From contig CACXLY010000005.1 in assembly GCA_902768605.1 (NCBI GenBank), forward strand, positions 1 through 54,768: a stretch of 54,768 nt of DNA, read 5' to 3'. The notes under the pieces are model-generated. The model ran no database searches, was not told the origin of the DNA, and saw only the letters and a list, made by a program, of their open reading frames with translations. The translations under genes and the position numbers were made by a program. Below are positions 25,989 through 34,882 of the stretch, in pieces; the first letter of the stretch is position 1, and every line of letters begins with the position of its first letter. The DNA comes from an uncultured Bacteroidales bacterium (GTDB lineage: Bacteria > Bacteroidota > Bacteroidia > Bacteroidales > Bacteroidaceae).

Positions 25989-26201
25989 TTATTTGTTTTG
26001 TATTTCTTCCTTCTTTTCTGGCTCGGCATTGATTTCCTGTTCGATGTCGTTCATGCCTTTCTTGAATTGCGAGACGCCTTTGCCGAGGCCGCGCATGAGT
26101 TCGGGAATCTTCTTGCCTCCGAAGAGGAGCAGGATGACGAGGGCGATGATGATGATTTCCTGGCTGCCCAAGGAGCCGAGGAATAAGAGTTGATGTGTCA
26201 T
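25989..26201 (-). CDS. tatA: Sec-independent translocase subunit TatA/E
   Basis: 70 residues: a short hydrophobic helix ([15 protein letters not shown]), the conserved hinge [16 protein letters not shown], an amphipathic helix and a charged tail. TatA oligomers form the translocation pore with TatC. No TatB is seen. It lies 36 bp before a Tat-substrate gene, with tatC three genes further downstream. Confidence 0.95.
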   Translation of the reverse strand: MTHQLLFLGSLGSQEIIIIALVILLLFGGKKIPELMRGLGKGVSQFKKGMNDIEQEINAEPEKKEEIQNK

Positions 26202-26209
26202 ATTATGTG

Positions 26210-26243
26210 AGTTAAGAATTAAAAGTTAAGAATTAAGAGTTTA
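26210..26243. repeat. Heptamer array TAAGAAT/TAAAAGT
   Basis: Four to five 7-bp units (TAAGAAT, TAAAAGT, TAAGAGT) lie between the first Gfo/Idh gene of the operon and tatA, a few bases from the stop codon at 26250. Confidence 0.7.
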
Positions 26244-26249
26244 TCGCGT

Positions 26250-27326
26250 TTATTCGTGGGGGCGGTCGATGAGCCCGTAGCCGTCTGTTGCGTGGGCACG
26301 GCGGTAGTGGATTTGTTCCAGTTCCTTTGGCGTGCCTTTCGAGGGGAGGTCGTTGTGTCGGGCATCGTCGAGCATCTTCCAAGCGTACTCGCTTGCGATG
26401 GCTGCGTCGCGGAAGCGGGGCAGGTGGCTTGGGCGTTTGCCTGTGAGGATTGCCTGGCCCATGAGTTTGCAGAGGCGGTCGATGTTCTTGTCGCCGTAGG
26501 GTTGCTCCAGTCGCTCTGTGGTGTGCTCGCCGTGCATCTCCACGACAGCCGTCTTGAAGTCGTGGGTCATGCGGACGAAGCCTTTGCTGCCGATGAGTTC
26601 CGTGTAGGAATTGTGTGTCTGGTCGAGTGCGAGCTGGCCATAGACGAAGCCCTGCGTGATGTCATAGACGACGCCGTTCTCGAAAGTGCCGTGGCACTGG
26701 AGCCACCACGGGTCTTTGTAGTCCCACATGCGGATGGCTTGGGAGTGCCCGGTCTTGTATTCAGAGTCGGCGTACCAGCGTGCGATGTCCACGTAGTGCA
26801 TGCCGCAGTCGTGGAAGGAGGGTCCCTCGTATTCGTGCCCTTCTCCGGGGGAGAGTCCGGGCGTCATGTGGCAGATGCGGATGATGGCAAGCTCGCCGAT
26901 TTCTCCGCTTCGGACGAAATCCTTCATGACCTGCGTGTACCAGGCATTGCGGAGGTAGAGGTTGACGGTGCAGAACTTGTCGGTAGATTCTTCGAGCTTG
27001 ACGACGTCCCACTCTTCGCTGAGTTTGTAGGCGAGGGGTTTTTCGCAGATGACGTGCTTGCCGGCCTTTACTGCCTTCTCGATTCGGCTTGCCCGGGTGT
27101 CGGCCAATGCGAAAAGACCGACGCACTCCACTTCGGGGTCATTCCAGATGTCGCGTTCGTCGGTTGTGAAAATGGCTTGAGGAGCTATCTCGTGTGAGTG
27201 CTTGGCTTTTTCAGGATTGATGTCGCAGGTGTACTTCACGTCCCAGTACTCGCATGCCACAAGCTCCGTGAGGTGCTTGCGTCCCATTCTGCCAAGTCCA
27301 ATGATGCCGATTTTTATCCTGTTCAT
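26250..27326 (-). CDS. Gfo/Idh/MocA family oxidoreductase (cytoplasmic)
   Basis: 358 residues without a signal peptide. Rossmann motif GIIGLGRMGRKHL at the N-terminus, ICEKPLAYKLSEE near residue 95, and HDCGMHYVDIARWYA near residue 170 with the catalytic-site His and Asp of the family. It is an NAD(P)-dependent dehydrogenase for a sugar or similar polyol. As first gene of the tat operon it may act on the compound imported after periplasmic cleavage; this is inference. The substrate cannot be named. Confidence 0.87.
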   Translation of the reverse strand: MNRIKIGIIGLGRMGRKHLTELVACEYWDVKYTCDINPEKAKHSHEIAPQAIFTTDERDIWNDPEVECVGLFALADTRASRIEKAVKAGKHVICEKPLAYKLSEEWDVVKLEESTDKFCTVNLYLRNAWYTQVMKDFVRSGEIGELAIIRICHMTPGLSPGEGHEYEGPSFHDCGMHYVDIARWYADSEYKTGHSQAIRMWDYKDPWWLQCHGTFENGVVYDITQGFVYGQLALDQTHNSYTELIGSKGFVRMTHDFKTAVVEMHGEHTTERLEQPYGDKNIDRLCKLMGQAILTGKRPSHLPRFRDAAIASEYAWKMLDDARHNDLPSKGTPKELEQIHYRRAHATDGYGLIDRPHE

Positions 27327-27452
27327 CGCTCGTTTTGCCTCATTTCAGGCCATATTTCACGTTTCAGTGCGTAAAATTACTAAAAAAACTTTAGTCGGAC
27401 AAGAGAATACGTTTTTTTTTGCCTTTTTTTGCAAGTAATAGGTTATTTAGAC

Positions 27453-27487
27453 GAAAAAGACCCGTCGCGCAATCTGCACAACGGGCC
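27453..27487 (-). terminator. Terminator of the TPR gene
   Basis: On the minus strand a CCCGT/ACGGG stem with a 15-nt loop is followed by TCTTTTT. It lies beyond the decamer array downstream of the TPR gene. Confidence 0.6.
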
Positions 27488-27507
27488 AAATTGTATCAAG
27501 CTGGGCA

Positions 27508-27596
27508 CCTAGGAGAACCTAGGAAGACCTAGGAAAGCCTAGGAAGTCATGGGAATGCCTAGGAAAACCTAGGACATCCTAGAAAACCTAGATTCT
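27508..27596. repeat. 10-bp tandem array CCTAGGAAGA
   Basis: Nine consecutive units of about 10 bp with core CCTAGG (one unit is 9 bp) end exactly at the base before the stop codon of the TPR gene. CCTAGG is the AvrII palindrome, so each unit is partly self-complementary. Confidence 0.9.
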
Positions 27597-29009
27597 TTAC
27601 TTCTTTGCTCCTCCGCTCCAGAAGTCTTCCTCGGCCTTTTGGCGAGCCTTGAAGTCGTTGTAGGCCTTCATGGCGGCAGCGTTGGCGGCCTGGTTGGCCT
27701 GAGCCTTCTGGATGTTTTCCTTCAGGCGGTTGGCAGAGCCGCTGACGGTGATGTCGGCTGCGCTTGCCTTACCGCAGTAGGCAATTGCTTCGGCGTACTG
27801 GCCGAGCAGGGCATTGATGTTGGCCATCTTGAGGTAGGACTTGCCTGTCAGGTCAGGATTGTAGTTGATGGCTTTCTCCGCGTAGGTGAGGGCGCCAGTG
27901 TACTGCTTGCTCTTGGTCAGGCCGTTGCAGATGTTCAGGCAAATCTTGCCGCGGGTTTCGTCGCTCGAAGCGAGTTCAAGAGCCTTGTTGTAGTACTCGA
28001 GCATTTTGGCAGATTCACCATCCTTCTGAGCCTTCTGAGCCAGACCGATGGCGCTGGTGTAGGAGGGTTGCAGGGCGTATGCGGCTTCTGCGTACTGATA
28101 GTAGATGTCCGACTCGTCGCAGTCGTTGTCCTGCATGATGGTCAGGCTGGAGTTCAGCTTGTTGATGTCTGTCTTGTAGTCCTCGAACTTCTTGGTGTAG
28201 ATAGCGATAATCTGAGCGCTGTCGGCAGCTCCGCTCTGCGAGAAGATTTGCTCGATGGCTGCAAGCGGTGCGTCGTAGGTGGCGACGAGCTTTTGTGCCC
28301 TTTCAGTATCGCCCTCAGCCTGAGCCTCTTTGGCCAGCTGGAGCATCTTCTCGCAAGCGTCCTTGCTGTCCAGGTAGTCCTGCAGGTACTGCTCGCGTGT
28401 GCCACCTTTGGTTGCCTTATAGATGGCATCGCTGACCAGGAAGAAGGTCTGGAGGAAGTTGCCTGTGATTTCGCGTCCGCCCTGTTCGTTGACCATCTTG
28501 ATGGCCTCGGAGAAGTTCTTGTAGGAGTTGCGCAGGTCGTACTCCTGTCCCAGAGCTTCCTGAGCCACGAAGTTGTAGTATTCGGCCTTGACGCTGAGCA
28601 CGTCGCCCAGTGTGCTCTTCGTCTTTGCGAAGGAGTTGAGGGCGTCGAGGTTCTTCTGGCGCAGGTCGAAGAGTTCCATCATCTCGTCGAAGTATTTTCT
28701 CTTCTTAGCCTGGTCTGTTTCACCCTTGATGAGGTTGTAGAACATATACGGGCCATGAGTATAGATGCCGTTTCCAGCGAAGGGCGCGTACTTCTTGAGC
28801 CACTGGTAGTTGACATACATGTCCTTCCAGTCCTGATTGGCATCCGTCTGCTGGAACATGGTGATGTATCCCTTAGCGGTCTTGATGGAGTCCTCATTGT
28901 TCCCGGTGGAGTGCGCGATGCGCTCTTCAATGGTTTTACCTTCGAAATTCTGTGCCATTGCGCCTGCTCCGAGCATGGCGAGCAGTGCGAAAAGTGTGAG
29001 CTTCTTCAT
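27597..29009 (-). CDS. Exported tetratricopeptide-repeat protein
   Basis: 470 residues with a Sec signal peptide (cut near AMAQN), then an all-helical protein. TPR-like units are clearest in the second half (YYQYAEAAYALQPSYTSAIGLAQKA, MLEYYNKALELA, ALTYAEKAINYNPD, LLGQYAEAIAYCGKA). The last 50 residues are Ala/Gln/Lys-rich. It is probably a periplasmic or outer-membrane scaffold. It has its own promoter, ends at a decamer array and terminator, and is monocistronic. Function unknown. Confidence 0.82.
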   Translation of the reverse strand: MKKLTLFALLAMLGAGAMAQNFEGKTIEERIAHSTGNNEDSIKTAKGYITMFQQTDANQDWKDMYVNYQWLKKYAPFAGNGIYTHGPYMFYNLIKGETDQAKKRKYFDEMMELFDLRQKNLDALNSFAKTKSTLGDVLSVKAEYYNFVAQEALGQEYDLRNSYKNFSEAIKMVNEQGGREITGNFLQTFFLVSDAIYKATKGGTREQYLQDYLDSKDACEKMLQLAKEAQAEGDTERAQKLVATYDAPLAAIEQIFSQSGAADSAQIIAIYTKKFEDYKTDINKLNSSLTIMQDNDCDESDIYYQYAEAAYALQPSYTSAIGLAQKAQKDGESAKMLEYYNKALELASSDETRGKICLNICNGLTKSKQYTGALTYAEKAINYNPDLTGKSYLKMANINALLGQYAEAIAYCGKASAADITVSGSANRLKENIQKAQANQAANAAAMKAYNDFKARQKAEEDFWSGGAKK

Positions 29010-29088
29010 TTTCTACTTATATATAAAATAGTTCAACTTCGGGTTAGTTTCGCTGAACAAACGTAAGCGTTTTGTTCGTTTCTGAGTG

Positions 29089-29096
29089 CAAAGGTA
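29089..29096 (-). promoter_or_regulatory. -7 box of the TPR gene
   Basis: TACCTTTG on the minus strand, giving a leader of about 75 nt. Confidence 0.6.
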
Positions 29097-29099
29097 CAC

Positions 29100-29407
29100 A
29101 TAAAACTGCATTCTGCCAACAAAAAGTGTCTTAACGAAACTTAAAAAGCGAGAAATAGAACAATCTACCTTCTTTTTCGGTACATTTTCCCATGATATGT
29201 TGGGGAAAAATGGTAGAGTCCCTAACCATTTCTTTTGCTCGGAACCGATTCGCCGGAACGACTCATTGGTTGTCTTTTGATATTGCTTCCCATTTTGCAA
29301 TCGACAAAAGTCCTTGCATCCCGACTGAAACTATTCGACAACAATAAAAATAATTAAATTTTCTGCTCTCATTTAGTTTAGACCTTGCAGGTAATTGAGA
29401 ATTTTCG
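29100..29407. other. Divergent spacer with a hairpin, no gene seen
   Basis: This AT-rich stretch between the divergent TPR and antiporter promoters holds one near-perfect hairpin, CATTTTCCC against GGGGAAAAATG (about 29184-29212). I see no coding frame and no tandem array, which makes it one of the few repeat-free spacers of the window. Confidence 0.5.
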
Positions 29408-29415
29408 TACCTTTG
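29408..29415 (+). promoter_or_regulatory. -7 box of the CaCA antiporter gene
   Basis: TACCTTTG followed by CAG, 18 nt before the ATG at 29434. It excludes the in-frame upstream start at 29395. Confidence 0.65.
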
Positions 29416-29433
29416 CAGCCGTTTATTCAAAAT

Positions 29434-30423
29434 ATGTGGCTTGAAATAATTCTTATCATCGTTTGTTTTGCGGTGGTGCTTTGGGGCGCAGACCGCTTTA
29501 CCGACGGAGCTTGCGGACTGGCCAGAAGGCTGAAGGTGAGCGAACTGGTCATCGGCCTGACGGTTGTCTCTCTCGGGACGAGTCTGCCCGAATTCATTGT
29601 AAGTTTCATGAGCATCCTGCGCGGCAGCGGAGACATGAGCGTGGGCAACGTGATGGGTAGCAACATCTTCAATATCCTCGTGATAACGGGCGCTTCGGCC
29701 ATTATGAGGAGCATCAATGTTGAGGACTCTATCCTGTACCGGCATTTCCCCATCTGCTTCCTCGCCTCGCTCCTGCTCTTTGGCTTCGCCTACAGCGGAG
29801 GTATGATTGCCCGCTGGGAAGGCTTCCTGCTGGCAGTCCTGTTCTGCATCTACCTCTACTATAACTATCGCGTGGCGATGAAGGACAGGAAGGGAACCAA
29901 GGCCGAGCCCTCCCAACCACCTTTGGCGGAAGAAGCAAAGCCCGATGGTGATTCCCAAGCTGCGGAAATGTCGCTCTGGAAATCACTTGCCCTAATTGTG
30001 GTGGGCATGGTGGCTCTGGTCGTGGGTGGCCGCGTATTGGTAGACAATGCTGCTTCCCTGGCTCGCGAGATAGGCTTCAGCGAGAGTGTGATAGGCATGA
30101 CCATCCTGGCCGGCGGAACAAGTCTGCCCGAGCTGGCCACCAGCGTGATTGCCGCTCGCAAGGGCAGCTTCGGACTGGCTTTAGGCAATGTGATAGGCAG
30201 CAACATCTTCAATATTGCCTTTGTAATCGGCTTCTGCAGCAGTGTGGTTCCAATGGTGGTGCAGCAAATCACCCTGATTGACTGGGCGGTGCTCGTGGGC
30301 AGCGTGGCGCTTACCTGGCTCGTGGCTGCGACCGGCCGCAAACTCGGCAAACTGGAAGGCATCCTGCTCGTGCTCTGCTACCTCAGCTACCTCACCTGGC
30401 TTATCTTCGGAGAAAAGATGTGA
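29434..30423 (+). CDS. Calcium/sodium antiporter, CaCA family (YrbG-like)
   Basis: A 329-residue inner-membrane protein with about ten helices in two inverted halves. Each half carries the alpha-repeat signature: GLTVVSLGTSLPEFIVS with GNVMGSNIFNILVITG, and GMTILAGGTSLPELATS with GNVIGSNIFNIAFVIG. The acidic residues in the two SLPE motifs coordinate the cation. It exchanges Ca2+ for Na+ or H+. The last codons and stop (AAGATGTGA) form the first unit of a 14-bp tandem array. Confidence 0.94.
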   Translation: MWLEIILIIVCFAVVLWGADRFTDGACGLARRLKVSELVIGLTVVSLGTSLPEFIVSFMSILRGSGDMSVGNVMGSNIFNILVITGASAIMRSINVEDSILYRHFPICFLASLLLFGFAYSGGMIARWEGFLLAVLFCIYLYYNYRVAMKDRKGTKAEPSQPPLAEEAKPDGDSQAAEMSLWKSLALIVVGMVALVVGGRVLVDNAASLAREIGFSESVIGMTILAGGTSLPELATSVIAARKGSFGLALGNVIGSNIFNIAFVIGFCSSVVPMVVQQITLIDWAVLVGSVALTWLVAATGRKLGKLEGILLVLCYLSYLTWLIFGEKM

Positions 30424-30500
30424 GAGGGAAGATGTAGGAAGTATGATGTGAGAGGGAAGATGTGTGAGGTATGATGTGAGGGGTATGATGTGGGATTTTC
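30417..30500. repeat. 14-bp tandem array GATGTGAGAGGGAA
   Basis: Six consecutive 14-bp units begin with GATGT. The first unit contains the final Met codon and TGA stop of the antiporter gene. Alternate units resemble each other, so a 28-bp duplication also happened. Confidence 0.9.
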
Positions 30501-30563
30501 CCCTTTTTTTCTTGGAAAGAATAATTTTGAAATTAATTATTTTGAATTTTGAATTATCTTTCG

Positions 30564-30571
30564 TATCTTTG
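30564..30571 (+). promoter_or_regulatory. -7 box of the M60 peptidase gene
   Basis: TATCTTTG followed by TCCCCC, with a 45-nt AT-rich leader before the ATG at 30621. Confidence 0.6.
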
Positions 30572-30620
30572 TCCCCCAAATGCTTTATAATAATATAATG
30601 TATAATATAAATCTAATAGT

Positions 30621-33600
30621 ATGAAAAGACTGTTAACCATCATCTGTTGTCTGTTCTCCATCGCATCTGTTTGGGCGCAGACAAGTGAATTAGAAGGTAA
30701 AATCATCAGTGTGGGCAGTGCCGCCACTACGCTCGAAGCGGGGCAGTGGTATGTCCTTTACAATGCCGCCACCTCAGCCTACGTGCTTGAAGGCGAAGGC
30801 AATACGCTGGGCGTGACAACTGCTTCACCCAATGGTGCGGATGCCGTTTCGGGTGCCGGCTACCTCGTTCAGCTCGAAGAGACGGGCACTCAGGGTAGCT
30901 ACTACCTGAAGTCGGGCCTGGGCAACTACTACGAAAACGTTCTCCCGTCCAGGAACAACGGTACTTCCTCCGAGCTTGCCGACAAGTACGCCTTCACCAT
31001 TACGCAGTTCAGCACCGAAGGCCACTGGTCGCTCCGCAGCAACAACCGCTACTATCTGCAGAACAACAACGGCTCGCTCCTCGGCGCGTCGAGCAAAGGC
31101 ACAGAAGGTAGCGACCGCGACTGGGCGTTCCGTACGGTCACCTTCACCGACCTCGGCAATCTGACGGGAAAGGCCTACGTCAACTTCGTGCTGAGCAGTA
31201 AGAACCTCGTCCGCCTCACCAACCGCCGCAGCTCCAATGCCCGCCTCACCGACAACGGGACGAGTACTGTGGGAATGAGCAAGAACGACAATAACCTGGC
31301 GCAGGTATGGCTCCTTGCGAAGTCGGGCAGTGGCTATACGCTTCGAAACGCGAACACAGGGCGCTTCCTCAACGACGACGACAACTTCCGCTCGCCATCA
31401 GCCACGGCTAATACCATCTACATTCAGTTCAGCCCCAACAACGGGACGAACGATGCCTTCATTAACCTCTCGGAGAAAAGCGACTTCGCGGGCAACAACT
31501 GTCTGAACCTCAATGGCGACGGCACGACGCTCTACAAGTGGGCGTGCCAAGGCGACCAGGGAAGCGACTGGAGCATAGCCCTTGTCGAGAACTTCACGAT
31601 GGAGGAGGTGGAGGAACACCTGCTCGCACAAAGCGGACTGTCTGAGCCTCAAGTCGGCAAGTACTACCGAATCAAGAACATGGGCTATTCGAAATACATC
31701 AACGAGAGCTTCGGAGCCAACGTCCTCAATTGCGAAGGCAAGGACGAAAGCAAACTCTCGCAATACTGGACCTTCGTGCAGTCCTCGGGCGGTCGCTGGA
31801 ACCTCCAGAACGTCTGCACACAGCGTTACATCTCCCAGCAGAACGGCTCCCTCAGCAATCAGTACCGCACGGTCACCACAAAGAATGGCGCGAACTTCAC
31901 CATCCAGAGGACGGACGACGTCACAAACCTGACTTACTACATCCTCGACAGCGGGAACGTCGGCCTGCATTGTGATGCAAGTAATAACGTGGTAGGTTGG
32001 TACAGTAACAATAACAATAGCGTCTGGGGCTTCGAAGAGGTGGAATTGGACGAAGCATTCATCGAGGCAGGGCGCGCTCAGCTCAATGCCTATACCGACC
32101 TGCAGCGGAACGTCAACGCCTACAAGACTGCGCTGGGGAACCTCTTCCAGGACAAGGCCTGCACGGTCCTCAAGGACGAGATTCAGGCCCTCAGCGATGA
32201 AGAGCTGGCCGAAAACGCCGACTTCACCGCCCTCAATGCCGACATGAAGGCAATGGTGCTCAAGGTGAAGAACAATACATGGGAAAGCTTCACCTCCTCG
32301 ACCGGTTACACCCGCGAAGGCTTCGAGAAGTTCTTCCGCGTCCGCGACGACTACTTCATCTACAGTAACAATCAGAAGATGTCTTGGAACGAGTACGCCG
32401 GCATGAGCAACGCTTTCGGCAAGCTCTCTGGACCTACAGGCATCGTGGGTGGCGCCGGCGACATCATTTACATTTACGTCGATGAGGAACCGAGCGCAGA
32501 CTGCACGCTGCAGGTGGAAATCGTGGTGGACAGCGACAGCCCCGGCGACCACCAGACGGGCGCAACGACCAACCTCCATGCAGGCCTCAATACGGTCCTG
32601 CTGAGCGCTGCCAGCACCGTGTACATCTTCTATCAACTCAACAATCCCGACAAGTACCTTGCCGACTATCCCGCTGCCAAGATCCACATCGAGGGCGGCC
32701 AACTGCAAGGCTACTTCGACTATACCCGAGGCATGACCAATGAGGACTGGACGCTCCTCTACGAGAAACTCCTCAATAAGAGCAACATCGTCAATCTCAA
32801 GTGCGACCGCGTCGTCTTCGCCATGATTTGCAGTCTGGTAAAGAACGCCATCGGCAAGACCGGCGAGGCAGAAGGTCTGATGCGCGTTTGGAACAACTTT
32901 GTGGAGTGCGAGGAAGACCTCATGGGCTTCAAGGAGGATCTGGCAGGCCGCTTCCGCAATATATGGAACGCCTTCTCAGTCACCCACGGCTACATGTACT
33001 CCACCACTTACGGCACTTACTACGAGAACAGTACCATCTCGACCGTGATGAACTACAATACGCTCGTTTCAAGCGGCGGCGCCATCTGGGGACCGTCCCA
33101 CGAGATAGGCCACAACCACCAGGCTTGCTTCAATATTGTGGGTGCAACGGAGGTGAGCAACAATCTCTTCTCCAACGTCAACGTCTTCCTCCACGGCGTC
33201 TCCACTACCAGAGGAACCAAGGTAACCGATACGCTCGAGGACTTTGCGAAGGGCAAGGGATGGTTCGGTATGAGCATCTGGGAGCAGACACGCTTCTACT
33301 TCCAGCTCTACCTCTACTTCCACGCGCAAGGTCATAAGCCCGACTTCTATCCGACCCTCTTTAAGATGCTCCGTCAGGATCCCATCCACAAGCGCTCCAA
33401 TACCTACGACGCAACCCTTGCAAACGATAACGGCGTGGTGGGCGGCTACATAAGTTACGGCAAGGATGACTATCTGCACATGGCCAAGAAGATGTGCGAT
33501 GCCGCCCAGCTCGACCTCAGCGAGCTCTTCGAAGTGAATGGCATGTTCGTGCCTTACGAAAAGTTCTACGTGGGCGACTACAGCGACTACTGGGTGACAA

Positions 33601-34766
33601 CCACCGAGCAGGACATCGCCAACGCCAAGGCCTACATGGCCCGCTACCCGAAGGCCCCGAGCATTTGCTTCATCGACGACCGCATCAAGGCTTCTCCCGC
33701 CATCTTCGACGGCCCGTTCGAGGGCAAGCCTAAGGGCGCAAACCGCGTGGCCTACGATGCCAGCGAGGCTCCCATCGGCTATGCTGACGTGGGCCAATGG
33801 AGCGACTTCGTGAACGATTACCAGACGAACGGCTACTTCTACACGACGACGACCAGCCAGGGAAAGACGACCTACAAGATTTCAGGCCGAGGCGCCATCG
33901 GCTACAAGGTTTACGACAAGGACGGCAATCTCGTTTACCTCTCCAACAAGAACAGTTTCTCCTTCCCCTCAAACGTTCAGGCGAAGGTGAGGGACGGCTT
34001 CAAGATTGTGGCTTGCGAGGCAAATGGCTACGAGGTGCTTGTGCCCTTCGGCCCAGCCTTGTATCGTGGCGAGATGACGGCCTACTACGAGGGCGACTCC
34101 ATACCTCATACCTTATATTATTATGGCACGGGTAGCGCAGGCGTGAGCGAGATGAATCCGCTGCCAGCCAATTCCATCGCATACATCAAGCCCGACCAGA
34201 CCGAGAAGAAGCAGCCGACGGCAGAGCTCCTGGCTAACGTCAATGTGGTTGGGCCGGATAGCGTCGCACAGACTCTCGTTATCGATGGCGACAAGCAGTT
34301 CTACATCCCGACAGAGTTCAAGGCCCAGAACCTCACCTTTACCAAGAGCGGCGAAGGCTATCAGGCACTATGTCTGCCCTTCAACGAATATATTGAAGGT
34401 TTAGGCATCGTCAACGAAGATGGTTCTATTGATCGCGATATCGAAACATTTGAAGCAGGCGAGCCAGTCCTTTTCAATGGCCCTGTCAGCCTTAACATAT
34501 CACATCGCGACATTCATCCTGGCTTCTTCGCAGAGACAGAGCGCGGCTACATCTTCAACGGCACTTCGTTCGTCTTTGCCGAGAACATCTCGCCCTTCAC
34601 CTACGTCTGGGACGACCCCAACGGAATCAAAGACCTTAAAGACCTCAAGGACTCTAAAGACCTTAAAGACCCCGGCAATAACATCTACACCATTGCAGGC
34701 CAGCGCGTGAGCAAGCCCACGAAGGGCCTCTACATCGTCGGCGGCAAGAAGACGCTGGTGAAATAA
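30621..34766 (+). CDS. Large secreted M60-family (enhancin-like) zinc metallopeptidase
   Basis: 1381 residues. A Sec signal peptide (cut near VWAQ) precedes a long N-terminal region with ricin/beta-trefoil-like repeats (about 25-470; YYLKSGLGNYYEN, YRIKNMGYSKYINES, RWNLQNVCTQRYIS), probably glycan-binding. The peptidase M60 domain (about 560-930) has the zinc motif HEIGH at residues 827-831 and a downstream Glu near 844. A beta-rich tail follows, then a linker of repeated KDL units and a C-terminal IAGQRVSKPTKGLYIVGGKK sequence resembling Por/type IX sorting tails. M60 enzymes cleave O-glycosylated mucins and similar glycoproteins. The protein is probably surface-exposed, a likely host-mucin protease. 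Confidence 0.9.
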   Translation: MKRLLTIICCLFSIASVWAQTSELEGKIISVGSAATTLEAGQWYVLYNAATSAYVLEGEGNTLGVTTASPNGADAVSGAGYLVQLEETGTQGSYYLKSGLGNYYENVLPSRNNGTSSELADKYAFTITQFSTEGHWSLRSNNRYYLQNNNGSLLGASSKGTEGSDRDWAFRTVTFTDLGNLTGKAYVNFVLSSKNLVRLTNRRSSNARLTDNGTSTVGMSKNDNNLAQVWLLAKSGSGYTLRNANTGRFLNDDDNFRSPSATANTIYIQFSPNNGTNDAFINLSEKSDFAGNNCLNLNGDGTTLYKWACQGDQGSDWSIALVENFTMEEVEEHLLAQSGLSEPQVGKYYRIKNMGYSKYINESFGANVLNCEGKDESKLSQYWTFVQSSGGRWNLQNVCTQRYISQQNGSLSNQYRTVTTKNGANFTIQRTDDVTNLTYYILDSGNVGLHCDASNNVVGWYSNNNNSVWGFEEVELDEAFIEAGRAQLNAYTDLQRNVNAYKTALGNLFQDKACTVLKDEIQALSDEELAENADFTALNADMKAMVLKVKNNTWESFTSSTGYTREGFEKFFRVRDDYFIYSNNQKMSWNEYAGMSNAFGKLSGPTGIVGGAGDIIYIYVDEEPSADCTLQVEIVVDSDSPGDHQTGATTNLHAGLNTVLLSAASTVYIFYQLNNPDKYLADYPAAKIHIEGGQLQGYFDYTRGMTNEDWTLLYEKLLNKSNIVNLKCDRVVFAMICSLVKNAIGKTGEAEGLMRVWNNFVECEEDLMGFKEDLAGRFRNIWNAFSVTHGYMYSTTYGTYYENSTISTVMNYNTLVSSGGAIWGPSHEIGHNHQACFNIVGATEVSNNLFSNVNVFLHGVSTTRGTKVTDTLEDFAKGKGWFGMSIWEQTRFYFQLYLYFHAQGHKPDFYPTLFKMLRQDPIHKRSNTYDATLANDNGVVGGYISYGKDDYLHMAKKMCDAAQLDLSELFEVNGMFVPYEKFYVGDYSDYWVTTTEQDIANAKAYMARYPKAPSICFIDDRIKASPAIFDGPFEGKPKGANRVAYDASEAPIGYADVGQWSDFVNDYQTNGYFYTTTTSQGKTTYKISGRGAIGYKVYDKDGNLVYLSNKNSFSFPSNVQAKVRDGFKIVACEANGYEVLVPFGPALYRGEMTAYYEGDSIPHTLYYYGTGSAGVSEMNPLPANSIAYIKPDQTEKKQPTAELLANVNVVGPDSVAQTLVIDGDKQFYIPTEFKAQNLTFTKSGEGYQALCLPFNEYIEGLGIVNEDGSIDRDIETFEAGEPVLFNGPVSLNISHRDIHPGFFAETERGYIFNGTSFVFAENISPFTYVWDDPNGIKDLKDLKDSKDLKDPGNNIYTIAGQRVSKPTKGLYIVGGKKTLVK

Positions 34767-34779
34767 TGTCAACGAAGGA

Positions 34780-34867
34780 AACGCATCACGTTTAGTCAGC
34801 CATTTAGGCACGTGTCGATAGCCAATTAGGCACGTGTCGCTGGCTGATGAGGTGCGTCAGGTTACCG
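34780..34867. repeat. 22-bp-period array with GGCACGTGTCG core
   Basis: Two very similar 22-bp units (34802, 34824; TTAGGCACGTGTCG core) are flanked by a weaker unit on each side. The array starts 14 bp after the M60 stop and runs nearly to the next start codon. Confidence 0.7.
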
Positions 34868-34882
34868 AAACTGAATAAAGAA

